64,000 nt of DNA from a virus (IMGVR_UViG_3300047388_000185:62001-126000), one strand, 5' to 3'. Positions 1-8,894 are shown, counted from the stretch's first letter. Program-made: numbers and translations. The notes: generated by a model from the letters alone, not told the origin.

Positions 1-595
1 AGAACGCTTCCAGAGCATCAACTGCATCCGGGCGGCTCATTCCAGTCGGACGACCCATAGCCCACGGCTGTTGCGTGTCAGCCATCGAGGCAACCTTCGT
101 CAGCGTTTCCGGACCGAGTTTGAGCAGGGCTTCCAGATCGGCATTGGTGAACTCGCCACTTTGAGCCAGACGGGAAACCGGATCTTCATGGTCTTCACGA
201 CGCTCAGCAACCTTCTCCAGGCTTTCAACACGAGCCGAATAGCCAAGAGCTTGTGTGCGAACGCCTTCCAGTTCAGCTTCCAGAGCTTGCGCTTCCGAAG
301 CCATCTTAGTCAGTGATTCCCACAGTTCTTCTTCGACGGACTTGGCCGGCTGATATGATTCCATTTCGGACAGCTTCACACCAGACTTCTTGACAAGCGA
401 CAGGGCTTCGTCATAGTCGATTCCAGTAGCCGACAGAGTCGACGCAGCAGTCTTTTCCATTTCGCTCTGAGCCACTTCCAGGCGAGCCACGTCTTCAGAG
501 ACGCCAGCTTGCTTGAGCAGATCAACGGCAACGAGGGTCGAAGAGGAAGCGCGGATGGTCGCAGCTTTTTCGAGTAGTTTCTTAGAGAGGGACAT
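1..595 (-). CDS. Truncated virion-type coiled-coil protein (C-terminus outside window)
   Basis: The frame is open from an ATG at 593-595 to the left edge, so only the first 198 residues are visible. The protein starts MSLSKKLLEKAATIR and is rich in Lys, Glu, Ala and Leu, with long helical or coiled-coil stretches. It contains a GIDYDEALSLVKKSG segment that resembles the repeat unit of the protein at 1001-2419, and an LLKQAG segment. I do not recognise a family. Its place beside the maturation protease on the minus-strand late block suggests a structural or scaffold role, which is inference. Its start overlaps the end of the downstream-reading neighbour at 582-959 by 14 nt. Confidence 0.75.
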   Translation of the reverse strand, partial: MSLSKKLLEKAATIRASSSTLVAVDLLKQAGVSEDVARLEVAQSEMEKTAASTLSATGIDYDEALSLVKKSGVKLSEMESYQPAKSVEEELWESLTKMASEAQALEAELEGVRTQALGYSARVESLEKVAERREDHEDPVSRLAQSGEFTNADLEALLKLGPETLTKVASMADTQQPWAMGRPTGMSRPDAVDALEAF

Positions 596-959
596 TTGTT
601 TCTTTCTTATTGTGAAAGCTTTCAAGGGCTTTGTTGATCTTTAATCCTGCGTAGTCAGCTGCAAGGCCCATGCCAGTGCTAATACCAAATACTAGTTTAT
701 TGTTAGGCTTGTTCTTCAAGCCGCTGAGAATACGATGAGAAGCCATACCCGTCAGACCACCAAGACCACCGATCACAGCGGTGTCCTGCAGATCTTTAGC
801 GTGTTCGCTTTTGAACTGAAAGGCCTTCTTGGTCAGATCCGGAAGTTTGGGAACCGGAACGCCTTCCATACCCGGAGTACCAGGAACGGACGAATCTCCA
901 TGGACCCTTTGCAAGGTCAACGTGGAGATTTGAGCAATCTTAGTTAGATACTTGTTCAT
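582..959 (-). CDS. Small NKYL-tagged protein with glycine-rich hydrophobic segment
   Basis: 125 aa starting MNKYLTKIAQIS, the same N-terminal tag seen on the proteins at 5035-5394, 5387-5668, 14263-14877 (internal) and 14874-15152. The middle has a Gly-rich hydrophobic stretch (GGLGGLTGMAS) and a second one further on, so membrane contact is possible. It also carries LTKKAFQF, one of the recurrent hydrophobic-x-K-x-A patterns of this block. No known family is recognised. It lies in the virion-gene operon and is probably a minor virion or internal protein (inference). Confidence 0.7.
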   Translation of the reverse strand: MNKYLTKIAQISTLTLQRVHGDSSVPGTPGMEGVPVPKLPDLTKKAFQFKSEHAKDLQDTAVIGGLGGLTGMASHRILSGLKNKPNNKLVFGISTGMGLAADYAGLKINKALESFHNKKETNVPL

Positions 960-1000
960 AGTAAAAGAAGGGCCGAGTTTCTATTCCCAGCCCGGTCTTC

Positions 1001-2419
1001 TTACTCGCCGAACAGTTCCTTCGACTTGGCTTCGATCAGGGCCGCAGCCTTGATGAAGTCCACGCCGTCAGCGATCAGTTGATCGAAAGCAGCCTTCTTC
1101 TTCATGAACATTTCCTTCTTGTCCATCTTGCCCTTAGCCGGCTTTTCATCCTTCTTGGCTTCCATTGTCTTCTTGGCAGCTTCTTTGACCATGTTGCAGG
1201 CGGTGTCGAAATCCACGCCGGAGGCGATGATTGTGGCCAGCGAAGCCGTCTTGACTTGGTTCGGCACAGCCGCATTACCTGAGCCATCAACTTCCGGGCC
1301 ATCAGCCACGGCCGAGGTAGGCGTACCACCTTGGGCCAGCATGTCAGCGACGATAGCGTTGTAGATGTCGGTCGCAGTACCTTGGTTGTTCATGCCATCA
1401 CCAGTGGGCATCGGCTTGATCGAAGCGTCATGCTCAGCAATCAGAGCAGCATTGTCACGAGCAGGCTTGGTCGGAACACCGTCCGTACCAGTCACGCCGT
1501 CCATCGTGTTGACATCGCCAACACCAGCTTGCTTGATCAGTTCCACGGCTTGATCGAAGTCAACACCGTTAGCAACCATTTCAGCCAGAGCAGCTTGCTT
1601 CGTGTGGCTAATTTCTTCACGGACCAGATCTTCAGCAGCTTGCTTGACCAGATTGGCAGCTTCGTCGAAGTCGATGCCTTCAGCAACCAGGGCTTGAACA
1701 GCAGCCATCTTCTCATGCTGGTCCATCAGATACGCTTCAGCAGCTTTGACATGTTCCAGGGCGGTTTCGAAGTCGGCGCCATCGGCAACCAGGGCTTCAA
1801 TCGCAGCCATCTTTTCAATGTTCGAATAACCAGCAGTCTTGACTTGGTTCGGCACAGCCTTGTTACCAGAGCCGTCCACTTCCGGACCATCAGGGACAGC
1901 AGTCGTCGGGGTTCCGCCTTGGGCGGTCATATCGGCAACGATAGCGTTGTAGATGTCCGTAGCAGTACCTTGATTCTTGATGCCGTCGCCAGTAGGCATC
2001 GGCTTGATCGAAGCGTCAGCTTCGGCAACCATGGCGGCGTTGTCACGCTGCGACTTAACCGGAACGCCACCAGTGCCAGAAGCACCATCAGTAGTCGTAA
2101 CGTCACCAACGCCAGCTTGCTTTTCAGCGGCTTGCTTGGTCAGGGTATCCAGGAGAGCTTGGCCGAGGGCGGTGCCGGCAGCTTGGGCAGGAGTTTGAGC
2201 GGTCATGTTAGAAGCGATTTTTTCCATAATTTCTTGGGCTAGTGCCGCCCCGGCATCCGCTGCTTGCTTGATGAGAGCAGACGGTTCTTGAGTTTGTTCG
2301 GCAGTGGCGTCAACTGCTTGAGCCGGAGCCGTAGCAGAGACTTCCGCAGCCGACTTTTCGATACCATCAGGGTCGAGAGCTGCAAGCAGATCGGCCAGGG
2401 TCTTGGTATTGTGGGTCAT
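1001..2419 (-). CDS. Repeat-built virion-type protein
   Basis: 472 aa made of two kinds of internal repeat. A block of about 95 residues beginning VGDVTTTDGASGTGGVP and ending NQVKTA occurs twice, near residues 103-198 and 297-391. A shorter unit with the pattern LVAxGxDFdxAxxLVKxA occurs five times. The N-terminal 100 residues are Ala/Gln-rich. The repeats show at DNA level too, so the duplications are fairly recent or under homogenisation. Upstream there is an AAGGACC ribosome site. It lies directly downstream of the maturation protease, so a scaffold, decoration or internal head protein is plausible, but no family is recognised. Confidence 0.8.
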   Translation of the reverse strand: MTHNTKTLADLLAALDPDGIEKSAAEVSATAPAQAVDATAEQTQEPSALIKQAADAGAALAQEIMEKIASNMTAQTPAQAAGTALGQALLDTLTKQAAEKQAGVGDVTTTDGASGTGGVPVKSQRDNAAMVAEADASIKPMPTGDGIKNQGTATDIYNAIVADMTAQGGTPTTAVPDGPEVDGSGNKAVPNQVKTAGYSNIEKMAAIEALVADGADFETALEHVKAAEAYLMDQHEKMAAVQALVAEGIDFDEAANLVKQAAEDLVREEISHTKQAALAEMVANGVDFDQAVELIKQAGVGDVNTMDGVTGTDGVPTKPARDNAALIAEHDASIKPMPTGDGMNNQGTATDIYNAIVADMLAQGGTPTSAVADGPEVDGSGNAAVPNQVKTASLATIIASGVDFDTACNMVKEAAKKTMEAKKDEKPAKGKMDKKEMFMKKKAAFDQLIADGVDFIKAAALIEAKSKELFGE

Positions 2420-2451
2420 TTGAGAAAGGTCCTTGGTTTAGTTGTTTGGTG

Positions 2452-3948
2452 TCAGAACTTCAGGTTTCTGAGTAAATCTGCTTTCACTAGCTTTTGAGTA
2501 GTGATCGCTTCAGTTGCTGATTTGACTAGGTTTATTTTAGCTCCCGACTGAGCATTTGCTTGCTGAGATAGGACTTCTTGCATTTTAGCCTCAATCATCT
2601 TGGATAGCAAGAACTTAGCTGCGATAGCTAAACCTGCAACAGTGAAAAGAGTTTTGAGCAGTCCGTGCGATTCTTGGCTCATCGAAGCCTTAAGTTTGCG
2701 ATAGGTATCAGCCGGATCGACTGAGACGTTGGGACCTTGACCAGCATAGCCAACTAGGCCCATCGGGGCTTGTGGCTCATATGCAGAGAGATCGAATGCA
2801 CGTTCCAAAGCCATACCTGGATACAGGGAGGCTTGCTTGGTGAACTTGCTCAGAGCACTTGTGATTTGAACGCGGGGATGGACCGAGGCTGACTTAGACA
2901 TTTCCGAGACATCAGTATTGACTTCAACAGACTCAGGTTCGGCTTTCATCAGGCCTTTAACGAGATGTTCAATTCCAGGAGTATGTTCGCCAGCCATCTT
3001 TTGAGAGATAAGCTTGGCGAAGAATGAAACGGACGGGGAAATACCTAGCTCGGCGAGAGCATGAATAACGTGATGCAGGTCATAGTGAACCAGAAAGTCT
3101 AGAACTTCATCATCTGGATCTTTGATTTTATCTAGGAGGGCGTTGAGGGAATCAGCTGAGCCAGTGATTTCACCTTCGACTTCTTTGATAAGCTCGGAGA
3201 GCTTCTTGATAGAGCTGGACTTCTCTTGAAGTTCTTCAATTTCGGCTTCTTCAGCAGATCCAACAACAGGCGACCCTTGGTCAAAAGCAAGTTTTTGAAG
3301 AACCGAAGAAGTTACGTCAGCTGGTCTGACCACGATGGAAATATCGAAGAAGCTCAGCGGAGCAACGTTTAAGGCTCCGACTTTGCGACCATCGGGTAAG
3401 ATCTTTCCCAGGTCCATGGCGAGATGTTTACAGTACTCAGCTCGGCTATGAGCCTGATGTCCGCAAATACTGCACTGATCATAGGGAGTTCGGCAGGCCA
3501 TAGAGCTAGCAGGGAAATCACCTCGTTCGATACGGGCTACGATATCTTTACCCCGTTCTTTATCTATCCAAGCCACCAATTCTACACGGCGCATGCGTTC
3601 GTTGTAAATCGATAGAACAACTTCCCCCATTGCAATTTCTTTTTGTTTATTCAAATGATGACGAAATACATGGGCCGGATTTGTCTCAAATGTCTTGTGA
3701 GATGCGATGAGATTAGCTTCAGGAAATGCATCTGCGTTTCTGTTAAAACCCCAGTATTCCATAGCCCCCATTGCGACGAAGTGCACGTATATGCGGTTGG
3801 GATGAGGTTGGATATTCTTGGCATAAGCAGCGATCCGATCATCCGTCTCCGCCTGCTTGATAAGACCAGGCATCTTGAAGTCGTCTAGGAGTCGAATTAC
3901 CGGCTCATCTTGAAAGAGAGCCTGGTCGACGCTAATTAATTTGAGCAT
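2452..3948 (-). CDS. Phage capsid maturation (prohead) protease-like protein
   Basis: 498 aa. The N-terminal half resembles a family of phage head maturation proteases that I know: VHFVAMGAMEYWGFNRNADAF near residues 50-72, an FRHHLNK segment near 95, a SSMAC turn near 150, and a Zn-type CSICGHxAxxxxxYCKHL cluster near 158-176. The C-terminal 250 residues are helical and contain FTKQASLYPGM and a hydrophobic segment (TLFTVAGLAIAAKFLLSK), and may be a scaffold-like extension that is removed. It would cut head proteins in the procapsid. A TAAAATC element sits just upstream of its start and overlaps the stop codon of the HNH gene. The family assignment is from motif memory. Confidence 0.7.
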   Translation of the reverse strand: MLKLISVDQALFQDEPVIRLLDDFKMPGLIKQAETDDRIAAYAKNIQPHPNRIYVHFVAMGAMEYWGFNRNADAFPEANLIASHKTFETNPAHVFRHHLNKQKEIAMGEVVLSIYNERMRRVELVAWIDKERGKDIVARIERGDFPASSMACRTPYDQCSICGHQAHSRAEYCKHLAMDLGKILPDGRKVGALNVAPLSFFDISIVVRPADVTSSVLQKLAFDQGSPVVGSAEEAEIEELQEKSSSIKKLSELIKEVEGEITGSADSLNALLDKIKDPDDEVLDFLVHYDLHHVIHALAELGISPSVSFFAKLISQKMAGEHTPGIEHLVKGLMKAEPESVEVNTDVSEMSKSASVHPRVQITSALSKFTKQASLYPGMALERAFDLSAYEPQAPMGLVGYAGQGPNVSVDPADTYRKLKASMSQESHGLLKTLFTVAGLAIAAKFLLSKMIEAKMQEVLSQQANAQSGAKINLVKSATEAITTQKLVKADLLRNLKF

Positions 3949-3953
3949 GTGCT

Positions 3954-3963
3954 GATTTTAGGC
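3954..3963 (-). promoter_or_regulatory. Candidate late-promoter element GCCTAAAATC
   Basis: On the minus strand GCCTAAAATC lies 6 nt before the ATG of the maturation protease and overlaps the TAA stop of the HNH gene. It matches the YTAAAATMG pattern found before other virion-type genes. Confidence 0.3.
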
Positions 3964-4785
3964 TGAGACAGGGATCCAGCCTTTTGTGTGATATTCGGCA
4001 GTCCAATCAATCGCATCCAGTAGATTGTCTAGGTCGAAATGATTGAACTTCTCCATATTTTCCTCCTTAGGAATTACCTGGAGATTACCTTGGACATGTA
4101 AGCCACTGATCTGTTTTCCGTTCAGGGGTACGATATGGTCGACTTGATATGCTTTACCACTTGATCGAGTAAGTTCTCGACATGTCTTATAGATGACCGT
4201 TATCTGTTTCTTATCGGCCCAGGGCGTTGTCCGGCGCCGCTTTCTTATTTTTCTATCTCTACTATTGGCAAGGGCTTTTTCAGGAAATCTACGGTACCAA
4301 TCCTTGGCAAGTTGATTCGTCTTATCAGTTTTCTCGGGCGTGGAATAACGCTCTTCTCGGATTCTAGATAATTCAGCAGCCCAAGTACCTTCGATCATCA
4401 TCTTTTCAACCCGCTGTTGTCCATGCCACTGATTACAGTCTTGGCAATTACCATTAGCGACCCATCTCACTGTGGGATTGTGGCCTCGAGAGCACGATTT
4501 TGCCCCGTAATATCGTCGGACGCCTAAACTTAGAGCTTCTTTCTTATTGGACGCTATTAGCTCTTTCCGGCTCTCTATATAGCCAAGAGCAGTAGGTCTT
4601 TCAGTAGCAGTATGACAGTCTTGACATGTACCATTGGCGAGTATTCTTATAGCCGGAAAATGTCCATAGCAGCAGGCAGCTTCTCCGTAATATCGACGAA
4701 CCCCTAGCCTTTGGGCTTCCGCCGGATTTGATGCGATAAATTCTCCTCGACGGGAGAGGTACTCTTCGTCTCTTCCTTTCGCCAC
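3958..4785 (-). CDS. HNH homing-type endonuclease with duplicated zinc modules
   Basis: 275 aa. The C-terminal part has the HNH signature VDHIVPLNGKQISGLHVQGN followed by LQVIPKEENMEKFNHF. The N-terminal part has two copies of a module with GVRRYYG, a C-x(n)-GH pair and NGxCQDC, probably zinc-binding DNA-recognition units. It is a free-standing selfish endonuclease placed between the maturation protease and a small gene. It shares the VDHxxPLxGxxxxGxHVxxNL core with the genes at 7985-8890 and 21950-22615, so the three are paralogues. It is probably mobile by homing into sites that lack it. Confidence 0.85.
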   Translation of the reverse strand: MAKGRDEEYLSRRGEFIASNPAEAQRLGVRRYYGEAACCYGHFPAIRILANGTCQDCHTATERPTALGYIESRKELIASNKKEALSLGVRRYYGAKSCSRGHNPTVRWVANGNCQDCNQWHGQQRVEKMMIEGTWAAELSRIREERYSTPEKTDKTNQLAKDWYRRFPEKALANSRDRKIRKRRRTTPWADKKQITVIYKTCRELTRSSGKAYQVDHIVPLNGKQISGLHVQGNLQVIPKEENMEKFNHFDLDNLLDAIDWTAEYHTKGWIPVSA

Positions 4786-4788
4786 GGC

Positions 4789-5022
4789 TTAAACACCCTC
4801 ATCCGGCACCGTATGAAAATCCATCGCGGTATACCAGCGATAGTTCTCTTCCCCTAATTGACTAACCGAAGCTACAGCCGAACACCAACTTCCCACTGCC
4901 ATAGTCTGATCAAAGATCACGTTGTTCGGCCCAGGAGAACGACCATCATTTGTTTTGATAATACGAACAGCGCCATCAGATGTGGCGCGTTGAAAGAATA
5001 AACCATTTTCAGAATGAAACAT
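4789..5022 (-). CDS. Small hypothetical protein
   Basis: 77 aa, starting MFHSENGLFFQRATSDG and ending VPDEGV. It looks globular with a beta-rich pattern and no clear motif. It is 3 nt from the HNH gene and 12 nt from the NKYL-tagged gene upstream of it. No function can be assigned. Confidence 0.55.
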   Translation of the reverse strand: MFHSENGLFFQRATSDGAVRIIKTNDGRSPGPNNVIFDQTMAVGSWCSAVASVSQLGEENYRWYTAMDFHTVPDEGV

Positions 5023-5034
5023 AATATGCTTATT

Positions 5035-5394
5035 CTAATTGGTTTCCTGCTGCTTTGCAAGAGCTTCATGTATTTTTCGGAGCGTAGTCAAGCTCTGAGC
5101 TTCAAGATTCTCGCGGTGCCGGTCACCCTTCATCTTCTTATGCCCCTCAACATACCCAACGGTGCCCAATCCAAGTCCAGTAGCACTCATGCCAATCTTG
5201 ACCTTGTCAGTACCATTCAGCGTCTTGGCCCAAGCCTTGACACCTTCCATGACACCAGCTTCTTTACTCAAAGTCGGCAACGGCTTAACAGGATCCTTCA
5301 AGGTAGCCCTAGGAGCCTTCTCGACATTATCCAAACCAGTCCCGCTGGCGGCAATGTCCGACTTGGCGATCTTGGTTAGGTATTTGTTAGTCAT
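5035..5394 (-). CDS. Small NKYL-tagged protein
   Basis: 119 aa beginning MTNKYLTKIAKSD, so it carries the shared N-terminal tag. It also has LSKEAGVMEG and a Gly-rich hydrophobic segment (MSATGLGLGTVGYVEG), then a charged helical tail ending KQQETN. The layout is tag, linker, hydrophobic hairpin, helix, as in the 125-aa protein at 582-959. Its start overlaps the end of the gene at 5387-5668 by 8 nt, so the two are translationally coupled. Probably a virion or internal protein (inference). Confidence 0.7.
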   Translation of the reverse strand: MTNKYLTKIAKSDIAASGTGLDNVEKAPRATLKDPVKPLPTLSKEAGVMEGVKAWAKTLNGTDKVKIGMSATGLGLGTVGYVEGHKKMKGDRHRENLEAQSLTTLRKIHEALAKQQETN

Positions 5395-5668
5395 TGCTCT
5401 TCTTTTTCTTCAATGCCATGGCCATGGTAGCCAAGCCTGCCCCAGCCCCAACGGCGAGGCCAATCTTGCCGGCAGCCTTGCCAACGACCTTCTTGGTCTT
5501 CAGAGACTCGGCTTTACCTAGACGTTCCGAGCGGCGATTCTGAGCCGCCTGGATTTCAGGAGTATAAATCTTCGAGTGCTTGTCTTCCATCGAGCCATGT
5601 ACGTCAACTGCGTGACCATATTGGCCACGGAAGTCTTTGGCTACTTTTTCCAAGTATTTGTTGGACAT
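5387..5668 (-). CDS. Small NKYL-tagged protein with hydrophobic C-terminus
   Basis: 93 aa beginning MSNKYLEKVAKDFRGQYG. The C-terminal third is a Gly/Ala hydrophobic segment (IGLAVGAGAGLATMAMAL) followed by KKKKSND, so it may be a tail-anchored membrane or pore-like peptide. It follows the stop of the gene at 5670-6176 within a TTTAAAATG junction. Tag and context suggest the same targeting as its neighbours. No family is recognised. Confidence 0.7.
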   Translation of the reverse strand: MSNKYLEKVAKDFRGQYGHAVDVHGSMEDKHSKIYTPEIQAAQNRRSERLGKAESLKTKKVVGKAAGKIGLAVGAGAGLATMAMALKKKKSND

Positions 5669-5669
5669 T

Positions 5670-6176
5670 TTAAACGTAGGCCTTTGGCGAGAAGAGTGAG
5701 TTTTTGCGATTATCCGTGTAACGGTTCTCTAGTTCGCTAATAGTCTTGATCGTGGTGATATCAACAGACTCTCCCTGAATAGCATTCACAAGAAGGTGGG
5801 ACAAGACGTTCGGGTCACATACAACGTGTGGAGCAAACTTGTACAGCGTCTCGGCAAAGCTGGCAACACGACCAGGATACTCAGACATAGCGTGACGAAG
5901 CATCTCATTGCCAGATACAGCTGACTGAAGAGCCTGTTTAAACTTGGCATGCATGTTAGTATCAGCCATACCGCTGATAGCCGAAGAGATACCGTGAATG
6001 CCTAGGCCAAGGCCGAGTCCCGCAACACCAGCACCTACCGCCTTAGCTGCCCCAACGCCAACATCACCCCAAAAGGCTTGCTTGACAAATGCTTCTGTAA
6101 AGGCATCGGCTTGGCCCTTGTCCCCGGCACACTTCTCAAGGGCCAGTTCATAAATTTGTTCGTATAGAGTCGTCAT
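5670..6176 (-). CDS. Virion-block protein with glycine-rich hydrophobic segment
   Basis: 168 aa. The N-terminus is helical (MTTLYEQIYELALEKCAG) with FVKQAFWGD. A strongly hydrophobic Gly/Ala stretch (VGAGVAGLGLGLGIHGISS) lies around residues 46-66, followed by a mixed C-terminal domain ending FSPKAYV. It is a possible membrane-interacting virion protein. No recognised family. It sits in an unbroken minus-strand operon. Confidence 0.7.
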   Translation of the reverse strand: MTTLYEQIYELALEKCAGDKGQADAFTEAFVKQAFWGDVGVGAAKAVGAGVAGLGLGLGIHGISSAISGMADTNMHAKFKQALQSAVSGNEMLRHAMSEYPGRVASFAETLYKFAPHVVCDPNVLSHLLVNAIQGESVDITTIKTISELENRYTDNRKNSLFSPKAYV

Positions 6177-6193
6177 ATTCTTCTTTTGGTTGA

Positions 6194-7270
6194 TTAGTTC
6201 AGAGCGTCCCAGACGTCTCCGTTTGTTCCCTTGGTGGCATCGTGATGCGGGCGGAACGAGATTGCATCGAGGCCAGCACCAGCAGCGAGAGTAGTTCCAG
6301 CGATCATGCGCTTGGAATTCTTCATTGTTTGTACGGTCGAAGGTTTCAGGGTCCCAGGTTGAATACCCATTTTCTTCCCAAGGCTAGTCGAAGCAAAGCC
6401 TGACTGAGCCTTCGTAGCTGCTGTGTCAATACCGGCCGAGACTCCGGCGCTTACCTTGTTCGCCGCGAAGCGAAATGGGGCACTAACGATACTCCGAGCT
6501 GCCCTTCCTACACCAGCAGCCATTGTGGTGATCAATCCGGCTTGTTTGTCAAGGCCAGAACGGTGTTCGATTTCAGCAAGCGTATCTTGAGCTTGTTCTA
6601 ATAGCTTCGCAAGCGAAGCGGCCTTTTCAAAAGCAGGCTTCCACTCTCTGTTCATCTTCACATCTTCAACCCAGTCAATCCGCGTTGGAGCGTCTGCGCC
6701 AAAGGTTAGGCGAGCCACCTTGGTGAACTGAGTTCCGTTCGATGCAAGGGACATACCTTCAACGGCAAACGGGGTCTTCTTTAGTTCGGACGCAGCCTTC
6801 TCAAGGTCGAGAACCAGATGGAATGCACGGGCTTGAGCATCTTCCAGGGCGCGCTTATTCTTACTAGCTTCCTTGATCAGGTGCGTCATGGCCGCTTGCT
6901 TAGTCAGCTCGGGCATCTCGAACTCTAAGGCGGCTGAAGCTTGCTTAACCAAGTCATCATCCGTTTCATCAGCGCTTTGAATCGAAACCTTTGGCTCAGT
7001 CGATTGCATATCGTCAGGCATCGAGGCGCACTTCATGATCTCGTCATAATCAGCCAGGGGAAATTCACCTGTGCGATCTGAGCCTTCGACAGACTTCAAA
7101 TAGGCCAATGTATTCGTAGCTTCCACTGCGCGCTTTACTTGGTCGCTATTGAGGTCCCGAGCAGCAGCTTGCTTGGCCAGACCTACGCTAAGCGGGGTGC
7201 CGTGGTTGTAGAAATCGCTTGTGGTTGAGACAGCGATGTCTTGAAGGTCTTGAACTGTTAGGAGGGCCAT
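6194..7270 (-). CDS. Virion-block protein, Lys/Ala-rich
   Basis: 358 aa, helical, with many copies of the hydrophobic-x-K-x-A pattern: LAKQAAARD, LVKQASAA, LTKQAAMT, LIKEASKN, LEKAASEL, FEKAASLA and LDKQAGLI. The C-terminal 120 residues are Ala/Gly/Ser-rich and basic. I do not recognise the family. The repeated pattern may mark cleavage or assembly sites for a head protease. Upstream, a CTTAAAATA element overlaps the stop codon of the preceding gene, and there is no clear Shine-Dalgarno sequence. Confidence 0.75.
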   Translation of the reverse strand: MALLTVQDLQDIAVSTTSDFYNHGTPLSVGLAKQAAARDLNSDQVKRAVEATNTLAYLKSVEGSDRTGEFPLADYDEIMKCASMPDDMQSTEPKVSIQSADETDDDLVKQASAALEFEMPELTKQAAMTHLIKEASKNKRALEDAQARAFHLVLDLEKAASELKKTPFAVEGMSLASNGTQFTKVARLTFGADAPTRIDWVEDVKMNREWKPAFEKAASLAKLLEQAQDTLAEIEHRSGLDKQAGLITTMAAGVGRAARSIVSAPFRFAANKVSAGVSAGIDTAATKAQSGFASTSLGKKMGIQPGTLKPSTVQTMKNSKRMIAGTTLAAGAGLDAISFRPHHDATKGTNGDVWDALN

Positions 7271-7275
7271 GGGGT

Positions 7276-7284
7276 TATTTTAAG
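7276..7284 (-). promoter_or_regulatory. Candidate late-promoter element CTTAAAATA
   Basis: Minus-strand CTTAAAATA lies just upstream of the ATG at 7270 and overlaps a TAA stop. There is no Shine-Dalgarno sequence between it and the start codon. Confidence 0.3.
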
Positions 7285-7975
7285 AGAGGGGATCGAGGTC
7301 GTCGAGGCTATCAAGATTGGCAAATGAACCGAAGTTCGGGGCTATCGATGAAAGAGCCAATTCGATATCTTTTTTAGCTGCGCCACTGTCAAGTAGGTAC
7401 ATCTTCAGGAGTCTAGCTAGGGAAGTAGCACTCGAAGACCATTTGTGTGCCTCTGCGCTAGTAGCAGAACCAGACGACGAGAATGCGGCTTCTTTTGCTT
7501 TGTAAATACTAAGACTAAAGAGCTCTTTTAATCCCTCAATAGGGTTAATACTTACGGTTTCCCCGAGTCTCCACTTTAGAAAAACGGTTCCACTAGCAAG
7601 AGCCCAAACTAGAAGATCTTTCCCCTCAGCGTCGTAGTCTTCGATAAGGGCTAATTTACTAAGTCGATTGAAACCCTTGACATCAAAGAAAAAATCTCGA
7701 TAAACAGAGACAACTTCAGCGGGGATATCAAGGGTCTTTGATACATCATCGACATCATCAGTAGCAATCAAAGCAGCATCGAGGTAATTTCGCTTGACGT
7801 TGGAAAGCCAAAGCATCTTCGCGCCCTCATACTTGCTCGCTGCCATACTTTCGGATCCATCTTCAGTTACGGTCAGCACTGCATCGACCAAGGGGTCGGC
7901 CCCAAAGGTCTTGGATTTAACTAGAAGATGTCTACGCTGAGGAAGGGTCATAAGTTTAAATCCCGAGGGATTCAT
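7280..7975 (-). CDS. Virion-block hypothetical protein
   Basis: 231 aa, starting MNPSGFKLMTLPQRRHLLVKS. Mostly alpha-helical, acidic, ending LDSLDDLDPLS. No motif is recognised. The gene is preceded by CCTTAAAATAGGCCC directly before the ATG, without a normal ribosome site. It shares the operon with the head-type genes, so a head or neck role is possible but unproven. Confidence 0.7.
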   Translation of the reverse strand: MNPSGFKLMTLPQRRHLLVKSKTFGADPLVDAVLTVTEDGSESMAASKYEGAKMLWLSNVKRNYLDAALIATDDVDDVSKTLDIPAEVVSVYRDFFFDVKGFNRLSKLALIEDYDAEGKDLLVWALASGTVFLKWRLGETVSINPIEGLKELFSLSIYKAKEAAFSSSGSATSAEAHKWSSSATSLARLLKMYLLDSGAAKKDIELALSSIAPNFGSFANLDSLDDLDPLS

Positions 7976-7980
7976 GGGCC

Positions 7981-7990
7981 TATTTTAAGG
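7981..7990 (-). promoter_or_regulatory. Candidate late-promoter element CCTTAAAATA
   Basis: Minus-strand CCTTAAAATA lies directly before the start at 7975. It includes the TAA stop of the HNH gene, so part of the match could be forced by the stop codon. Confidence 0.3.
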
Positions 7991-8890
7991 GTTAAACCAA
8001 GTCCAGCCATTTACGTAGTAATCGGCGCCGTACCAGATGCCTTGCTTTTCGGCGTCTTCTTCTGTAAAAGTATTGGATTTAGCCCGATTATCACAAGCAA
8101 ACATAGGTTGGAGATTATATTCTACATGAAACCCACAGACGTCTTCTCCTTGCAATGGAACTGCGTGATCAACTTCTACTTCAGTTCCATACCTTTTTGA
8201 TAGTTGAAAAGCCTCTTTATATACTTGTCGAATGGCTTCTAAGTCCGCCCACTTTGGTGTCCGATCTAATTTCATTGATCTATATTCGGCGTCCTTTGCT
8301 CTATATTTTACAGGGTTCTCTTGACGTCGCGTTTGTCGAAGGACTCTATTGTGTTCTTTTACTTCAGGTAGTCTATTGCGTTCAATGCAGTACTGGATAT
8401 GATTTGCAACTGCTTCTTGATCTTCCCGAAAAAGACGGTAACGTTCTTTTGAGGCTTCCTGAGCTTTGGGAGTTTGACGATAGTCTCGTTTTTGTTGAAG
8501 ACTGGCTTCGTATTTTTCCGGATTTTGTTTTAATCGTTCTAGTTTCAAGCGGGCCGACTCTTTCTCTTGCTCATAAAGAAGAGGATCTGCTTTTATAAGA
8601 CTGTATCGACCTTTATGATAGTTTTGAAAATATTCTTTTGTTTCTGGTTTTTCTCGAGCTTTCTCACGACGAACAGCAGCTTGCTTTTTACTTTCAGGAT
8701 TTTGATGTTTTAAATGCGTGCATTGAACACAACTGCCATCGCATGTGTATCGAAGATTAGGGTAGTGATCAAGCTTACAGGGCCTTCCGGCCCCGTACAT
8801 TGTCAATCCTGTTTCTTTTGCTTTCGCCCTAGTTAGAACTGAAAAGTCAGTTTCGGATTCATCCTTAATTAATAAGGATTTGTACTTCAT
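7985..8890 (-). CDS. HNH homing-type endonuclease
   Basis: 301 aa. The C-terminal HNH core reads VEVDHAVPLQGEDVCGFHV, then YNLQPMFACDNRAKSNTF. The N-terminal region has a C-x(n)-CVQCTH zinc pair and a long charged helical arm rich in Arg, Glu, Gln and Tyr. The gene is clearly more AT-rich than its neighbours, a sign of transfer. It is inserted between two virion genes without breaking either. Paralogue of 3958-4785 and 21950-22615. Confidence 0.85.
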   Translation of the reverse strand: MKYKSLLIKDESETDFSVLTRAKAKETGLTMYGAGRPCKLDHYPNLRYTCDGSCVQCTHLKHQNPESKKQAAVRREKAREKPETKEYFQNYHKGRYSLIKADPLLYEQEKESARLKLERLKQNPEKYEASLQQKRDYRQTPKAQEASKERYRLFREDQEAVANHIQYCIERNRLPEVKEHNRVLRQTRRQENPVKYRAKDAEYRSMKLDRTPKWADLEAIRQVYKEAFQLSKRYGTEVEVDHAVPLQGEDVCGFHVEYNLQPMFACDNRAKSNTFTEEDAEKQGIWYGADYYVNGWTWFNP

Positions 8891-8894
8891 GTTA

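Noticed and set aside
1331-2242. 303-codon plus-strand frame
   Set aside because: Antisense to the repeat protein; it exists because of the repetitive, codon-biased sequence.
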